Positions 8,363-15,870 are shown, counted from the stretch's first letter. The stretch is DNA of 18,885 bases from Oligoflexia bacterium (GCA_903858975.1 CAIOKW010000232.1:1-18885); one strand, 5' to 3'. Program-made: numbers and translations. Notes: generated by a model not told the origin, from the letters alone.

Positions 8363-8377
8363 GCGAGTTCGCTTCAG

Positions 8378-9001
8378 ATGGCTTATAACAAACGCGATCA
8401 TTATTACCATAAAGCAAAGGAAGATAACTTTGCCGCGCGCTCAATTTATAAGTTAGAAGAAATTGATCAAAAATTTAAGATCATTAAATCAGGCATGAAT
8501 GTGCTCGATCTGGGTGCCGCTCCTGGTTCATGGTCTCAGTATCTCTCTCAAAAAGTGGGCGAGAAAGGGCGAGTGCTTGGAGTAGATCTCATTCAAGTGG
8601 AGCTCACACTTCCGAATGCTGTTTTCATTCACGCTGACCTCTATGATCTCAACCTCGATCAGACGTTCATTGAAAACGGGTTCCAGCCCGTGTTTGATGG
8701 CGTATTTTCAGATATGGCCCCACGGACTACCGGAGTTCGCGTGACCGATCAAGCGCGGTCGATGGAACTCTGTGAGCTTGCCCTTCGTGTGGCAGATCGT
8801 TTCCTGCGACCGGGTGGAAATTTCGTGTGTAAGTTTTTTCATTCCGATGATTTTCAAGAACTGAAGAAAATGATGGAAGCGCGATATGGAAAAGTTGAAG
8901 TCCTGCGACCGAAGAGCACCCGTAAGGAATCCAAAGAGATCTTCTTGATCGGAATCTCTAAGAAGAAATTGGCCCCCGCTGCTCCCGTGCCCCAGGAGTA
9001 A
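8378..9001 (+). CDS. rlmE: 23S rRNA (uridine(2552)-2'-O)-methyltransferase
   Basis: A 207-residue FtsJ/RrmJ-family methyltransferase that methylates U2552 in the ribosomal A loop, a late step of 50S assembly that becomes important under heat stress. The N-terminal RSIYKLEEID block, the SAM motif DLGAAPGSW (44-52), SDMAPRTTG (111-119), FVCKFF (149-154) and SKEIFLIG (185-192) supply the family's K-D-K-E catalytic tetrad: K25, D112, K152 and E187. Length agrees with the E. coli enzyme (about 209). A short basic, then Ala/Pro tail ends the protein. It starts 15 bases after mreB on the same strand and probably belongs to that transcript. No strong terminator is visible after it. Confidence 0.95.
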   Translation: MAYNKRDHYYHKAKEDNFAARSIYKLEEIDQKFKIIKSGMNVLDLGAAPGSWSQYLSQKVGEKGRVLGVDLIQVELTLPNAVFIHADLYDLNLDQTFIENGFQPVFDGVFSDMAPRTTGVRVTDQARSMELCELALRVADRFLRPGGNFVCKFFHSDDFQELKKMMEARYGKVEVLRPKSTRKESKEIFLIGISKKKLAPAAPVPQE

Positions 9002-9055
9002 GAGCTCTTTTCTCAACGATTCTCATTGTAAATGCCTATAATTACACATGTTTTA

Positions 9056-9084
9056 TTGACAAAATAGATCGTGTTGCTTATCCT
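9056..9084 (+). promoter_or_regulatory. Sigma70-like promoter for the exported protein gene
   Basis: A perfect -35 hexamer TTGACA (9056-9061) is followed after exactly 17 bases by TATCCT (9079-9084), which matches four of six positions of the -10 consensus. Transcription would start near 9091, leaving about 26 bases of leader before the ATG at 9117. It is the best promoter match I found and lies in the only sizeable gap of this region. It could drive the downstream hut genes as well. Confidence 0.6.
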
Positions 9085-9106
9085 CCGCGCCGTAGGAATC
9101 GCCGAT

Positions 9107-9111
9107 GGAGG
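9107..9111 (+). promoter_or_regulatory. Shine-Dalgarno site that sets the start at 9117
   Basis: GGAGG lies five bases before ATG 9117, ideal spacing. It overlaps the codons after the in-frame ATG at 9105, which has no such site, so 9117 is the better start. Confidence 0.65.
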
Positions 9112-9116
9112 CCAAG

Positions 9117-9647
9117 ATGAAAACTATTCTGAGTTCAACACGATTATTGTCCGCATTCATGATCTTCTTCCTGGGTCTGACGTCTGGAGCCGAAGCGAGA
9201 AAGTGGAATCCTACTTACTTGAAGCCCTTGATCCGCGTTACCGCAGAATCAGAGCCGGGTAAGGTGAGTACTATTGGAATTAGAATCACCGAGCAAAAAG
9301 AGATTGTATCGTTCTATACCCAGCTTCCGAGCGGGGCGATTGTTGAATACAATGTCGATCAATTAACAGACTATCAGGTTCTCATTCGCCACAGTGGATA
9401 TGATTTGGTGCATGTAAAGGCCCTGGATCGAAAAGGGAAGTCACTCTTAGTCAGTATTCGGTATGTGAGAAATGTAATGGATAAGAGGACCGGTTCACAT
9501 CGGTTTTTCATCCAATACAATCCGAATCTTGATGATTATCAGATCTTTGATGAGAGCGGGCGCCCGTTTACGAGCGCTCATGTGGCGACGCATCGAAATC
9601 TGGTTGGAATGCCTGTGGGAATTGAGGAAATTCACACCCAACAGTGA
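9117..9647 (+). CDS. Exported protein of unknown function
   Basis: I do not recognise a family. From ATG 9117 the protein has 176 residues, opening with a typical signal peptide: Lys near the N-terminus, a hydrophobic core (about 10-21), then a likely cleavage site at SGAEA|RKW. The mature part is rich in alternating polar and hydrophobic residues that suggest beta structure, for example VSTIGIRITEQKEIVSFYTQ, with no cysteines, so a small beta-rich periplasmic or outer-surface protein is plausible. It has its own promoter and a strong ribosome-binding site and ends 12 bases before hutU. Cotranscription with the histidine-degradation genes is therefore likely, but nothing shows a functional link. 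The in-frame ATG at 9105 would add four residues. Confidence 0.7.
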   Translation: MKTILSSTRLLSAFMIFFLGLTSGAEARKWNPTYLKPLIRVTAESEPGKVSTIGIRITEQKEIVSFYTQLPSGAIVEYNVDQLTDYQVLIRHSGYDLVHVKALDRKGKSLLVSIRYVRNVMDKRTGSHRFFIQYNPNLDDYQIFDESGRPFTSAHVATHRNLVGMPVGIEEIHTQQ

Positions 9648-9659
9648 TAGAGTGTTTCC

Positions 9660-11306
9660 ATGTCTCAAAAATTAGAGTGTCAAGGCTGGATCCAAGAAGC
9701 TGCTCTCCGCATGCTTCGTAACAATCTTCATCCGGATGTGGCTGAAGACCCTGAAAACCTCGTGGTTTATGGTGGAATCGGGAAGGCGGCCCGCAACCAT
9801 GAATCGCATCGCGTGATTCAGGAAACTTTAAAGACACTGAAGAATGACGAAACCCTTTTGATCCAAAGTGGGAAGCCGGTAGCAGTTTTTAGGTCCCATG
9901 AAAATGCGCCTCGCGTGTTGCTATCAAACTCCATGCTTGTCCCCAAATGGGCGACTTGGGAGCATTTTAACGAACTCGATCGAGCGGGCCTCATGATGTA
10001 CGGCCAAATGACGGCGGGGAGTTGGATTTACATCGGAACTCAAGGGATCGTTCAAGGAACTTACGAAACTTTTGCAGAAGCCGGAAGAAAACATTTCGGC
10101 GGAGATCTGAAGGGCCGTGTCGTACTGACGGCAGGCTTAGGTGGAATGGGTGGCGCGCAGCCACTGGCCGCTTCAATTGCAGGGGCAGTATCGCTCAGCA
10201 TTGAGATTGATCCGATTCGAGCGAATCGACGAATTGAGACTCGCTATCTCGATGAGCTCTATGAAAATTTAGATAAAGCCTTAGCTGCAGTTGAATCGGC
10301 TAAAAAGAAAAAAGAAGCCAAATCCATCGGCGTGATCGGAAACGCGGTCGATGTTCTTCAAGAGCTTTTACGTAGAAATTTTCTTCCAGACCTCGTTACA
10401 GATCAAACCAGTGCCCACGATGAGTTGAATGGGTATGTTCCGCATGGAGTATCTCTGGAAGAGGCGGAAGAGCTTCGGGCTTCAGACCCTGAACATTATA
10501 AAAAGCTTTCCGTTGCCAGTATGGGCAAGCATGTTGAGGCGATGCTCGAGTTTCAAAAGCGAGGTTCCATTGTTTTTGACTATGGAAACAACATTCGCGC
10601 ACAGGCCGTCAAAGCGGGAGTGGCAAACGCATTTGATTTCCCTGGATTCGTTCCCGCGTACATTCGCCCTCAATTTTGTGAGGGACGGGGTCCCTTTCGC
10701 TGGGTAGCGCTTTCGGGAGATCCAGCCGATATCGCAGTCACAGACCAAGCCTTGAAAGAACTTTTTCCAGAACATGAGGGTCTCCACCGTTGGCTAAAAG
10801 TTGCAGGGGAGCGAATTGCGTTTCAGGGTCTCCCTGCCAGAATCTGCTGGCTTGGCTTTGGCGAGCGCGTAAAAGCGGGACTCCTCTTTAATGAACTCGT
10901 ACGCACTGGAAAAGTGAAGGCTCCCATTGTGATTGGCCGAGATCACTTAGATTGTGGATCGGTGGCTTCTCCGAATCGCGAAACCGAAGCGATGAAAGAT
11001 GGATCAGACGCAGTAGCGGATTGGCCGATCTTGAACGCTCTCATCAACAGTGTGAATGGCGCATCCTGGGTGAGCCTTCATCACGGAGGAGGCGTCGGGA
11101 TGGGATACTCGATTCATTCAGGAATGGTCATCGTAGCGGATGGTACAAAAGAAGCAGAGGAGCGCATCAGTCGCGTACTCACTTCTGATCCAGGAATGGG
11201 AATCGTTCGTCACGCCGATGCGGGATATGAAACCGCGATTGAAATTGCGAAAACCCAACTCCCTGTTTATGGCGCACGCATGCCTATGATTGATTCAGGT
11301 AAATAA
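9660..11306 (+). CDS. hutU: Urocanate hydratase
   Basis: The second enzyme of histidine degradation, converting urocanate to 4-imidazolone-5-propanoate with tightly bound NAD+ acting as electrophile. At 548 residues it has the usual length (about 555). Signatures include VVYGGIGKAARN (35-46), WIYIGTQGIVQGTYETF (122-138), the glycine-rich NAD-binding TAGLGGMGGAQPLA (157-170), the domain around VTDQTSAHDELNGY (246-259) and IGRDHLDCGSVASPNRETEA (425-444), with C432 as the conserved active-site cysteine. SWVSLHHGGGVGMGYSIH (469-486) completes the site. ATG 9660 gives the family N-terminus. It is followed by hutI after one base, forming a two-gene hut unit; histidase (hutH) and the later genes are not in the window. 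Confidence 0.97.
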   Translation: MSQKLECQGWIQEAALRMLRNNLHPDVAEDPENLVVYGGIGKAARNHESHRVIQETLKTLKNDETLLIQSGKPVAVFRSHENAPRVLLSNSMLVPKWATWEHFNELDRAGLMMYGQMTAGSWIYIGTQGIVQGTYETFAEAGRKHFGGDLKGRVVLTAGLGGMGGAQPLAASIAGAVSLSIEIDPIRANRRIETRYLDELYENLDKALAAVESAKKKKEAKSIGVIGNAVDVLQELLRRNFLPDLVTDQTSAHDELNGYVPHGVSLEEAEELRASDPEHYKKLSVASMGKHVEAMLEFQKRGSIVFDYGNNIRAQAVKAGVANAFDFPGFVPAYIRPQFCEGRGPFRWVALSGDPADIAVTDQALKELFPEHEGLHRWLKVAGERIAFQGLPARICWLGFGERVKAGLLFNELVRTGKVKAPIVIGRDHLDCGSVASPNRETEAMKDGSDAVADWPILNALINSVNGASWVSLHHGGGVGMGYSIHSGMVIVADGTKEAEERISRVLTSDPGMGIVRHADAGYETAIEIAKTQLPVYGARMPMIDSGK

Positions 11307-11307
11307 A

Positions 11308-12528
11308 ATGGCACAAAAGAAATCTGCATCGACAGTTCAAGCTTTTATTCATGCATCCCAGGTTTATACCGGGGAGGGAATTCTCCTAAAAGAGGGACGG
11401 ATGATCGACTCTGCTGATGTGGGGACGATTCCCGATGGAGCGGTAGTTTTTGATTCAAAAAAGATTCTTTGGGTAGGGCCTACTTCCGAGCTTCCGCTCA
11501 AATATAAATCAGTCAAAAAAACGAGCCTGAAAAACAAACAGGCGATCATGCCGGGTCTGATTGATTCACATACTCACCTCGTGTTTGCAGGTTCAAGAGC
11601 ACATGAGTTTGCTCGCCGATGTGCAGGTACTACGTATCAAGAGATTGCCAACGAAGGCGGCGGAATTCTCACCACCGTCAAGTCCACGCGTGAAGCAAGC
11701 CTGGAGACGCTTTTTGAATTAGCACTGAAGCGCGCCTTAATTTCATACCGTCTCGGAGTCCGAACGATTGAATGCAAATCAGGATATGGACTTGATCATC
11801 AAACAGAATTGAAGTGTTTAGAGGTGGTGAAGCATTTAAAACAGGCGCTCCCTCAGATGACGTTTATTTCCACTTATTTGGGTGCGCATGCAATTCCTAC
11901 CGACCAAAAGAAATCTCAGTACCTTGACGAGATCCTCCATAAAACACTTCCTGAAGTGAAGAAAAAAGGATTAGCGGAATTTTGCGATGTTTTTGTGGAT
12001 GAAGGCTACTTCAGTTTGTCAGAGGGTGAGCGAATTCTGAGAGCCGCAAAGAAGCTTGGGTTTAAGCTCAAGATTCATGCAGATGAAATGGGGAATACAG
12101 AGTCTGCGCGCCTTGCGGCCAAAGTAGAGGCTCATTCAGCAGATCATCTTCTTAAAATTTCAGATAAAGGAATTCAGGCATTGGCCAAGGCGGATACCGT
12201 TGCAACGCTTCTTCCGGGTACCGCGTTCTATTTGAAAGCAGCCTATGCTCCTGCAAGAAAAATCCTCGATGCCGGAGCCCGTGTTGCGATCGCAACTGAT
12301 TTTAATCCAGGCTCTTGTTATTCTCTGAACCTTCCACTCATGATGAATCTGAGTGCACTTCAAATGGGAATGAACTTGGGTGAAATTTTCGCAGGGGTGA
12401 CCTATTCCGCGGCCGCTAGTCTTGGGCTTGAGACACGGAAGGGCACGCTTTTGCCAGGATATGATTCGGACTTTGTGGTGTTACCGTACGAACACTTCGA
12501 GGAGATGTACTACCGGATGGGGTGGTAG
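11308..12528 (+). CDS. hutI: Imidazolonepropionase
   Basis: A metal-dependent amidohydrolase of 406 residues that opens the ring of 4-imidazolone-5-propanoate to N-formimino-L-glutamate, the third step of histidine degradation. Metal and catalytic residues are visible in order: H88 and H90 in IDSHTHLVFAGSR, H194 in YLGAHAIP, H257 with E259 in IHADEMGN, H280 in SADHLL, and D331 in IATDFNPGS. KSGYGLD (157-163) is the conserved substrate loop. ATG 11308 comes one base after the hutU stop. A longer reading frame from TTG 11290 would overlap hutU and has no ribosome-binding site, so the ATG is preferred. The tight spacing suggests translational coupling to hutU. Confidence 0.96.
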   Translation: MAQKKSASTVQAFIHASQVYTGEGILLKEGRMIDSADVGTIPDGAVVFDSKKILWVGPTSELPLKYKSVKKTSLKNKQAIMPGLIDSHTHLVFAGSRAHEFARRCAGTTYQEIANEGGGILTTVKSTREASLETLFELALKRALISYRLGVRTIECKSGYGLDHQTELKCLEVVKHLKQALPQMTFISTYLGAHAIPTDQKKSQYLDEILHKTLPEVKKKGLAEFCDVFVDEGYFSLSEGERILRAAKKLGFKLKIHADEMGNTESARLAAKVEAHSADHLLKISDKGIQALAKADTVATLLPGTAFYLKAAYAPARKILDAGARVAIATDFNPGSCYSLNLPLMMNLSALQMGMNLGEIFAGVTYSAAASLGLETRKGTLLPGYDSDFVVLPYEHFEEMYYRMGW

Positions 12529-12582
12529 AAAACTCAAGTTTTTTGACGCTTTGACCGATAGGCCCAGGGGGAGCTCTTGGGT

Positions 12583-13731
12583 ATGCGTTATTCTCTAATG
12601 TTCTCATTATGTTATTTCTTGATGCTTGGGTTGCAAGCCCGAGCTGAGAATGCATGCGATCTCCTGGCGAGTGGTGCCAGTACTGTTTTAATCGAGAGTG
12701 CGGATTTGATGACGAAGCTTTTCACGACCGATCGCGCTTGTACCAAAGAAGAAAACATCACGGATCTCCTGACTCATGAGGGATCCTACACAGATCCAGA
12801 TTACGGAAAGCGCTTGGATCAAGCGATTCATAATTTTGAAGCGGGTAAGGGAAAGCCGGGTTGGATTGGTGCCGTATTAAAGGATATCAAGAAATTATCG
12901 CCCTCAGAGTATCAGTCACTTCTTTCAAATATTCGCTCCTTTGGAAGCAAAGTGAAGGAAATGAATCCTAAAGAATTAAAACTCTTTAAGGATAATCCTT
13001 TCGTTGCTGTTTGGATGGATCACAATCGAGAAAAGGCTGAGACCTACTGCTATGGGGATGATTTCAAAAAAGAATTCAAAGATCTCCAGGCTTCAGAAGT
13101 TTATTTGGGTCGGACAGATGCATGTCGGCATATGACTTGGAATGCAATGGCCTCTCGTTTTGGGATGTCGTCGTTTATCGAGAAGTTTGCCACTGCACAT
13201 GAAACGGGAGCTAAAGATTTGAATCCTGGCGCGAAGCCTGCCCAACCAGCAGGAGTTCCTCCAGGCCTGCCAGGCGGATTTGGAATTGCTCCCAATAGTA
13301 AAGATCCGCTTGAAATGGCCAAAATGAAAATGAAGGAAATAGAGGTTGAGCAAGAATTAAATAATTGCCCGAAAGACCACAGTAAGAAATTTATTGGGCT
13401 CGATCATGCGATGGATATTCATAACAATTCGGTCGGTAGAAAAGTGGGAGTCAATTCCTGCCCGCACGGCTATTCTTCGCAGGTGATTGAAGCGGGTGTG
13501 GTTGCCGCAATCAAAGAAGGAAAGGCTGTTGTTCTCAACTGTCGGGATACGGGTAAGTACATCATTTCAAAACTAGAACCCTCAAATCAATACATGCTGA
13601 AGCCCATGGTGAAAGTGAAGATGAAGGTGCCAGCGGCATTGGGTGGAATGGGGAAGGGCGGTCCTAATCCAGTCGGGGTGGGAACTATGGGTGGTCCTGC
13701 AACGAAAGAAAAATCAAAAGCAGGCTACTAA
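12583..13731 (+). CDS. Exported protein with a split domain resembling DUF6973
   Basis: From ATG 12583 the protein has 382 residues with a clear signal peptide (hydrophobic core about 4-17, cleavage after AQRA-like QARA at 21). A cysteine-containing N-terminal region (22-170) matches nothing I know. DACRHMTWNAMASRFG (179-194), AHE (205-207) and MDIHNNSVGRKVG (277-289) strongly resemble the ordered conserved motifs of an uncharacterised bacterial domain that I recall as DUF6973 (DAFRHxxWNA...AHE...MDxHNNxxGRxI). Between AHE and MDIHNN lies an insertion of about 70 residues with a Pro/Gly-rich part (213-235) and a Met/Lys/Glu helix. The tail is Gly/Pro/Met-rich. The conserved His, Glu, Asp and Asn residues suggest an enzyme or metal site, but no function is established. 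GGGGGAG ten bases upstream supports the ATG; TTG 12577 is an alternative. It converges on the thioredoxin gene with 13 bases between them. Confidence 0.75.
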   Translation: MRYSLMFSLCYFLMLGLQARAENACDLLASGASTVLIESADLMTKLFTTDRACTKEENITDLLTHEGSYTDPDYGKRLDQAIHNFEAGKGKPGWIGAVLKDIKKLSPSEYQSLLSNIRSFGSKVKEMNPKELKLFKDNPFVAVWMDHNREKAETYCYGDDFKKEFKDLQASEVYLGRTDACRHMTWNAMASRFGMSSFIEKFATAHETGAKDLNPGAKPAQPAGVPPGLPGGFGIAPNSKDPLEMAKMKMKEIEVEQELNNCPKDHSKKFIGLDHAMDIHNNSVGRKVGVNSCPHGYSSQVIEAGVVAAIKEGKAVVLNCRDTGKYIISKLEPSNQYMLKPMVKVKMKVPAALGGMGKGGPNPVGVGTMGGPATKEKSKAGY

Positions 13732-13744
13732 TTGAAGATCTGAC

Positions 13745-14353
13745 TTAGTCCTTCAACCATTTATCCATCAGCTGATGGACTTCTTCTGAATTCCACTCGC
13801 GTCCACCGGTTTCAACCATCAGAATCTTTCGATCTTTATTGATGATGACCGTCAGGGGAATGGCGTGGATATCAAACATCTCAGCGAGCAGATTGTCTTT
13901 GTCGGTAAAGATCGGGAACTTCATTCCCAGTTTTGAAATCATGGGTGGTGCTGCTTTTTTTGGATTTTCATCCACATTCACACCCAGAATCTCAAAGCCC
14001 TTTGGGCCATAGAGCTCACGAAGTTGAACCATAGACGGCATTTCTTCAACACAGGCTTCACACCAGGTCGCCCAAAAGTTAATCATCATGACTTTATGAG
14101 AAAGATCACCGAGTTGCACCTTGGTGTCGTCTAAGTGTGTCATCTCTAAATTCGGAATTTCTGAGCCTTCCACAAGCTCGATCTGCTGGTGCGCGAGTTT
14201 GTTCTCTTTCTGGACGGAGGCTTTAATGGCCATGAGAGAGCCCACAACTAAAACCAAGATGACGATGATGGGTATAAAGATGCGCTTCCGGCTCGGGGCT
14301 GCATCAGAGAGAAAGGTCGTCGTCGTGGATTCTTGATTTTCAGATTCTTCCAT
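13745..14353 (-). CDS. Membrane-anchored TlpA/ResA-type thioredoxin-fold protein
   Basis: A 202-residue protein with a polar N-terminus, one membrane helix (about 25-43) and a periplasmic thioredoxin fold. The redox motif is WATWCEACVEEMP with C98 and C101; the family cis-proline is P166 in HAIPLTVI. The inserted segment after VNVDEN (126-131) and the signature MINFWATWC place it in the AhpC/TSA-Redoxin TlpA/ResA group. These proteins reduce disulfides outside the membrane, often for cytochrome c maturation or to protect envelope proteins. No cytochrome or Ccm gene is nearby, so the partner is unknown. The ATG at 14353 follows GAGGA three bases upstream. It is divergent from the pilin-like gene (29 bases between starts) and convergent with the exported protein gene. 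Confidence 0.9.
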   Translation of the reverse strand: MEESENQESTTTTFLSDAAPSRKRIFIPIIVILVLVVGSLMAIKASVQKENKLAHQQIELVEGSEIPNLEMTHLDDTKVQLGDLSHKVMMINFWATWCEACVEEMPSMVQLRELYGPKGFEILGVNVDENPKKAAPPMISKLGMKFPIFTDKDNLLAEMFDIHAIPLTVIINKDRKILMVETGGREWNSEEVHQLMDKWLKD

Positions 14354-14382
14354 ATTTCCTCAGTCTAGCCTAAAATAGAGAT

Positions 14383-14604
14383 GTGGCAAAGAAAACTGGT
14401 CAAAGTGGACAAGCAGTTATTGAATACGTGGTTCTTCTTACGGTGATTCTCGGAATGGGGGGAATTCTCAGGTATGGAGTTCAAAAGACGCGAGATAAGC
14501 TTTGGAAGTTTATGATTTGCCAAGTCAGTGCGCCGTGTCCTGCGTGCTCGGCAACCGAATCAGCAAAAAAAATGATTCCACAGGGCGGGAATTGCCCGAA
14601 ATAA
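14383..14604 (+). CDS. Small pilin-like (Flp/TadE-type) protein
   Basis: A 73-residue protein with a short basic leader, then SGQAVIEYVVLLTVI. If a prepilin peptidase cuts after Gly9, Glu falls at position +5 and Tyr at +6 of the mature chain, as in Flp pilins and TadE-type pseudopilins, and a hydrophobic helix (about 11-30) follows. The C-terminal half contains four cysteines (C46, C52, C55, C71), including CPAC, unusual for a Flp major pilin. The start is GTG 14383 with a poor ribosome-binding site. No tad, cpa or other pilus genes lie in the window, so it would be an orphan subunit exported by machinery elsewhere. A simple membrane peptide is the alternative. A strong terminator follows directly. 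Confidence 0.6.
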   Translation: MAKKTGQSGQAVIEYVVLLTVILGMGGILRYGVQKTRDKLWKFMICQVSAPCPACSATESAKKMIPQGGNCPK

Positions 14605-14638
14605 AAAAGGATGGAAATGAATCATTCCCATCCTTTTT
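14604..14638. terminator. Bidirectional intrinsic terminator between the pilin-like gene and recA
   Basis: A near-perfect inverted repeat: AAAAAGGATGG (14604-14614) pairs with CCATCCTTTTT (14628-14638). Inside it AATG (14616-14619) pairs with CATT (14623-14626) across one mismatch and a three-base loop. Both strands therefore show a GC-containing stem followed by a T run. It sits between two converging genes, overlapping the last base of the pilin-like stop codon and lying 20 bases after the recA stop, so it can end transcription from both sides. Confidence 0.88.
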
Positions 14639-14658
14639 CAAATCAATTGTGACTGGAC

Positions 14659-15810
14659 TTATTTTTTAGCTGCAGTCGTTTTTGCAGCATCCTTAGCAGG
14701 CGCTTTTGTAGCCGTTAAAGCAGCTCCCGCAGTCAGGGTTTCAGTAGCAGTGTTATCGTCCTTAGTGGCAGCTTTTGCGCCAACACCCGCTTTAGCTAGA
14801 ACACCCGCTTTAGCTAGAACACCAGCGCGAAGAGTCTTAATGACTTCAGGGCGTTCCTTTAACCAACGGATTGAGTTATCGCGACCTTGTCCCATGCGTT
14901 CGTCTTGGTAAGAGAACCAAGTACCACTTTTCTCAATGAGATTGTGTTGAACCGCGATATCCAGAAGATCACCTTCTTTAGAGATCCCTTCGCCGTAAAG
15001 AATATCAAATTCGATTTCTTTGAAAGGAGGCGCGAGTTTATTCTTCACTACTTTTACGCGGGTACGGTTACCAATCACGTTCTCGCCATCTTTAATCGCT
15101 TGGATACGACGAATGTCGAGGCGCATAGAAGCATAAAACTTAAGTGCGTTACCACCGGTAGTGGTTTCTGGGTTACCAAACATCACGCCGATTTTCATAC
15201 GAATTTGGTTAATGAAAATCACGAGTGTTTTACTGCGGTTGATAGAACCGGTCAGTTTACGAAGCGCTTGAGACATCAGGCGCGCTTGAAGACCCATGTG
15301 TGAATCCCCCATCTCGCCTTCGATCTCTGCACGAGGGACCAAGGCTGCGACTGAATCGACCACGAGAATATCAATCCCGCCCGAGCGAACGAGCATGTCC
15401 GCGATTTCAAGTGCTTGTTCACCTGTATCGGGTTGAGAGATGAGAAGATCGTCTGTACGAACGCCCAATTTGCGAGCGTAGCCGACATCAAGAGCGTGTT
15501 CCGCATCGACATAAGCGGCAACTCCGCCTTGTTTTTGGGCTTCAGCAACTGCATGAAGTGCAAGTGTCGTCTTACCTGAAGATTCAGGTCCGTAAATTTC
15601 GATGATTCGACCGCGAGCATATCCGCCGATTCCAAGCGCAAGGTCTAGTCCGAGTGATCCCGTTGGAACCACAGGGATGTCGGCATTCACCAAGGACTCT
15701 TCGTTTCCGAGTCGCATGATTGAACCTTTACCGAATTGTTTTTCGATCGTTTGGATTGCGAGGTCAATCGCTTTCCCTTTATTTGCATCGTTTGCTTTAG
15801 TGATTTCCAT
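14659..15810 (-). CDS. recA: Recombinase RecA
   Basis: The 383-residue strand-exchange ATPase that also activates LexA self-cleavage. Core motifs are intact: Walker A GPESSGKTT (74-82), YVDAEHALD (100-108), Walker B LVVDSVAAL (149-157), loop 1 around EIEGEMGDSHMGLQAR (162-177), NQIRMKIGVMFGNPETTTGG (201-220) and the C-terminal domain. The tail from about 329 is unusual: it is Ala/Lys/Thr-rich and mostly basic, with the repeat LAKAGV, where E. coli RecA has an acidic tail that restrains DNA binding. AAGGAG six bases before ATG 15810 is a strong ribosome-binding site. The gene lies 60 bases after mepA on the same strand. I see no LexA box of E. coli (CTGT-N8-ACAG) or Gram-positive type in that gap, and no convincing promoter. 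Confidence 0.98.
   Translation of the reverse strand: MEITKANDANKGKAIDLAIQTIEKQFGKGSIMRLGNEESLVNADIPVVPTGSLGLDLALGIGGYARGRIIEIYGPESSGKTTLALHAVAEAQKQGGVAAYVDAEHALDVGYARKLGVRTDDLLISQPDTGEQALEIADMLVRSGGIDILVVDSVAALVPRAEIEGEMGDSHMGLQARLMSQALRKLTGSINRSKTLVIFINQIRMKIGVMFGNPETTTGGNALKFYASMRLDIRRIQAIKDGENVIGNRTRVKVVKNKLAPPFKEIEFDILYGEGISKEGDLLDIAVQHNLIEKSGTWFSYQDERMGQGRDNSIRWLKERPEVIKTLRAGVLAKAGVLAKAGVGAKAATKDDNTATETLTAGAALTATKAPAKDAAKTTAAKK
14783..14823. repeat. 18-base tandem repeat in the recA tail
   Basis: Two exact copies of an 18-base unit (ACACCCGCTTTAGCTAGA) at 14783-14800 and 14801-14818, followed by the first five bases of a third. In RecA it encodes LAKAGV twice, ending in a degenerate third unit (GAKA). 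Perfect DNA identity suggests recent slippage or unequal recombination, so copy number may vary between strains. Confidence 0.9.
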
Positions 15811-15870
15811 TTGCTGCTCCTTGTTTTTTTCTGTTTTCTTGAGTTGTTTCCGTGTTCAAAATTTGTGCCG

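Noticed and set aside
8361..8374. Inverted repeat AAGCGAGTTCGCTT between mreB and rlmE
   Set aside because: Six-base arms with a two-base spacer and no T run; too short and tight for a terminator, and likely chance.
9037..9042. TATAAT after rlmE
   Set aside because: No -35 at 16-18 bases upstream; the TTGACA/TATCCT pair 20-40 bases further on is better placed for the gene.
12543..12556. Two TTGAC-like hexamers before the exported protein gene
   Set aside because: No -10 element at suitable distance; they may be chance in AT-rich spacer.
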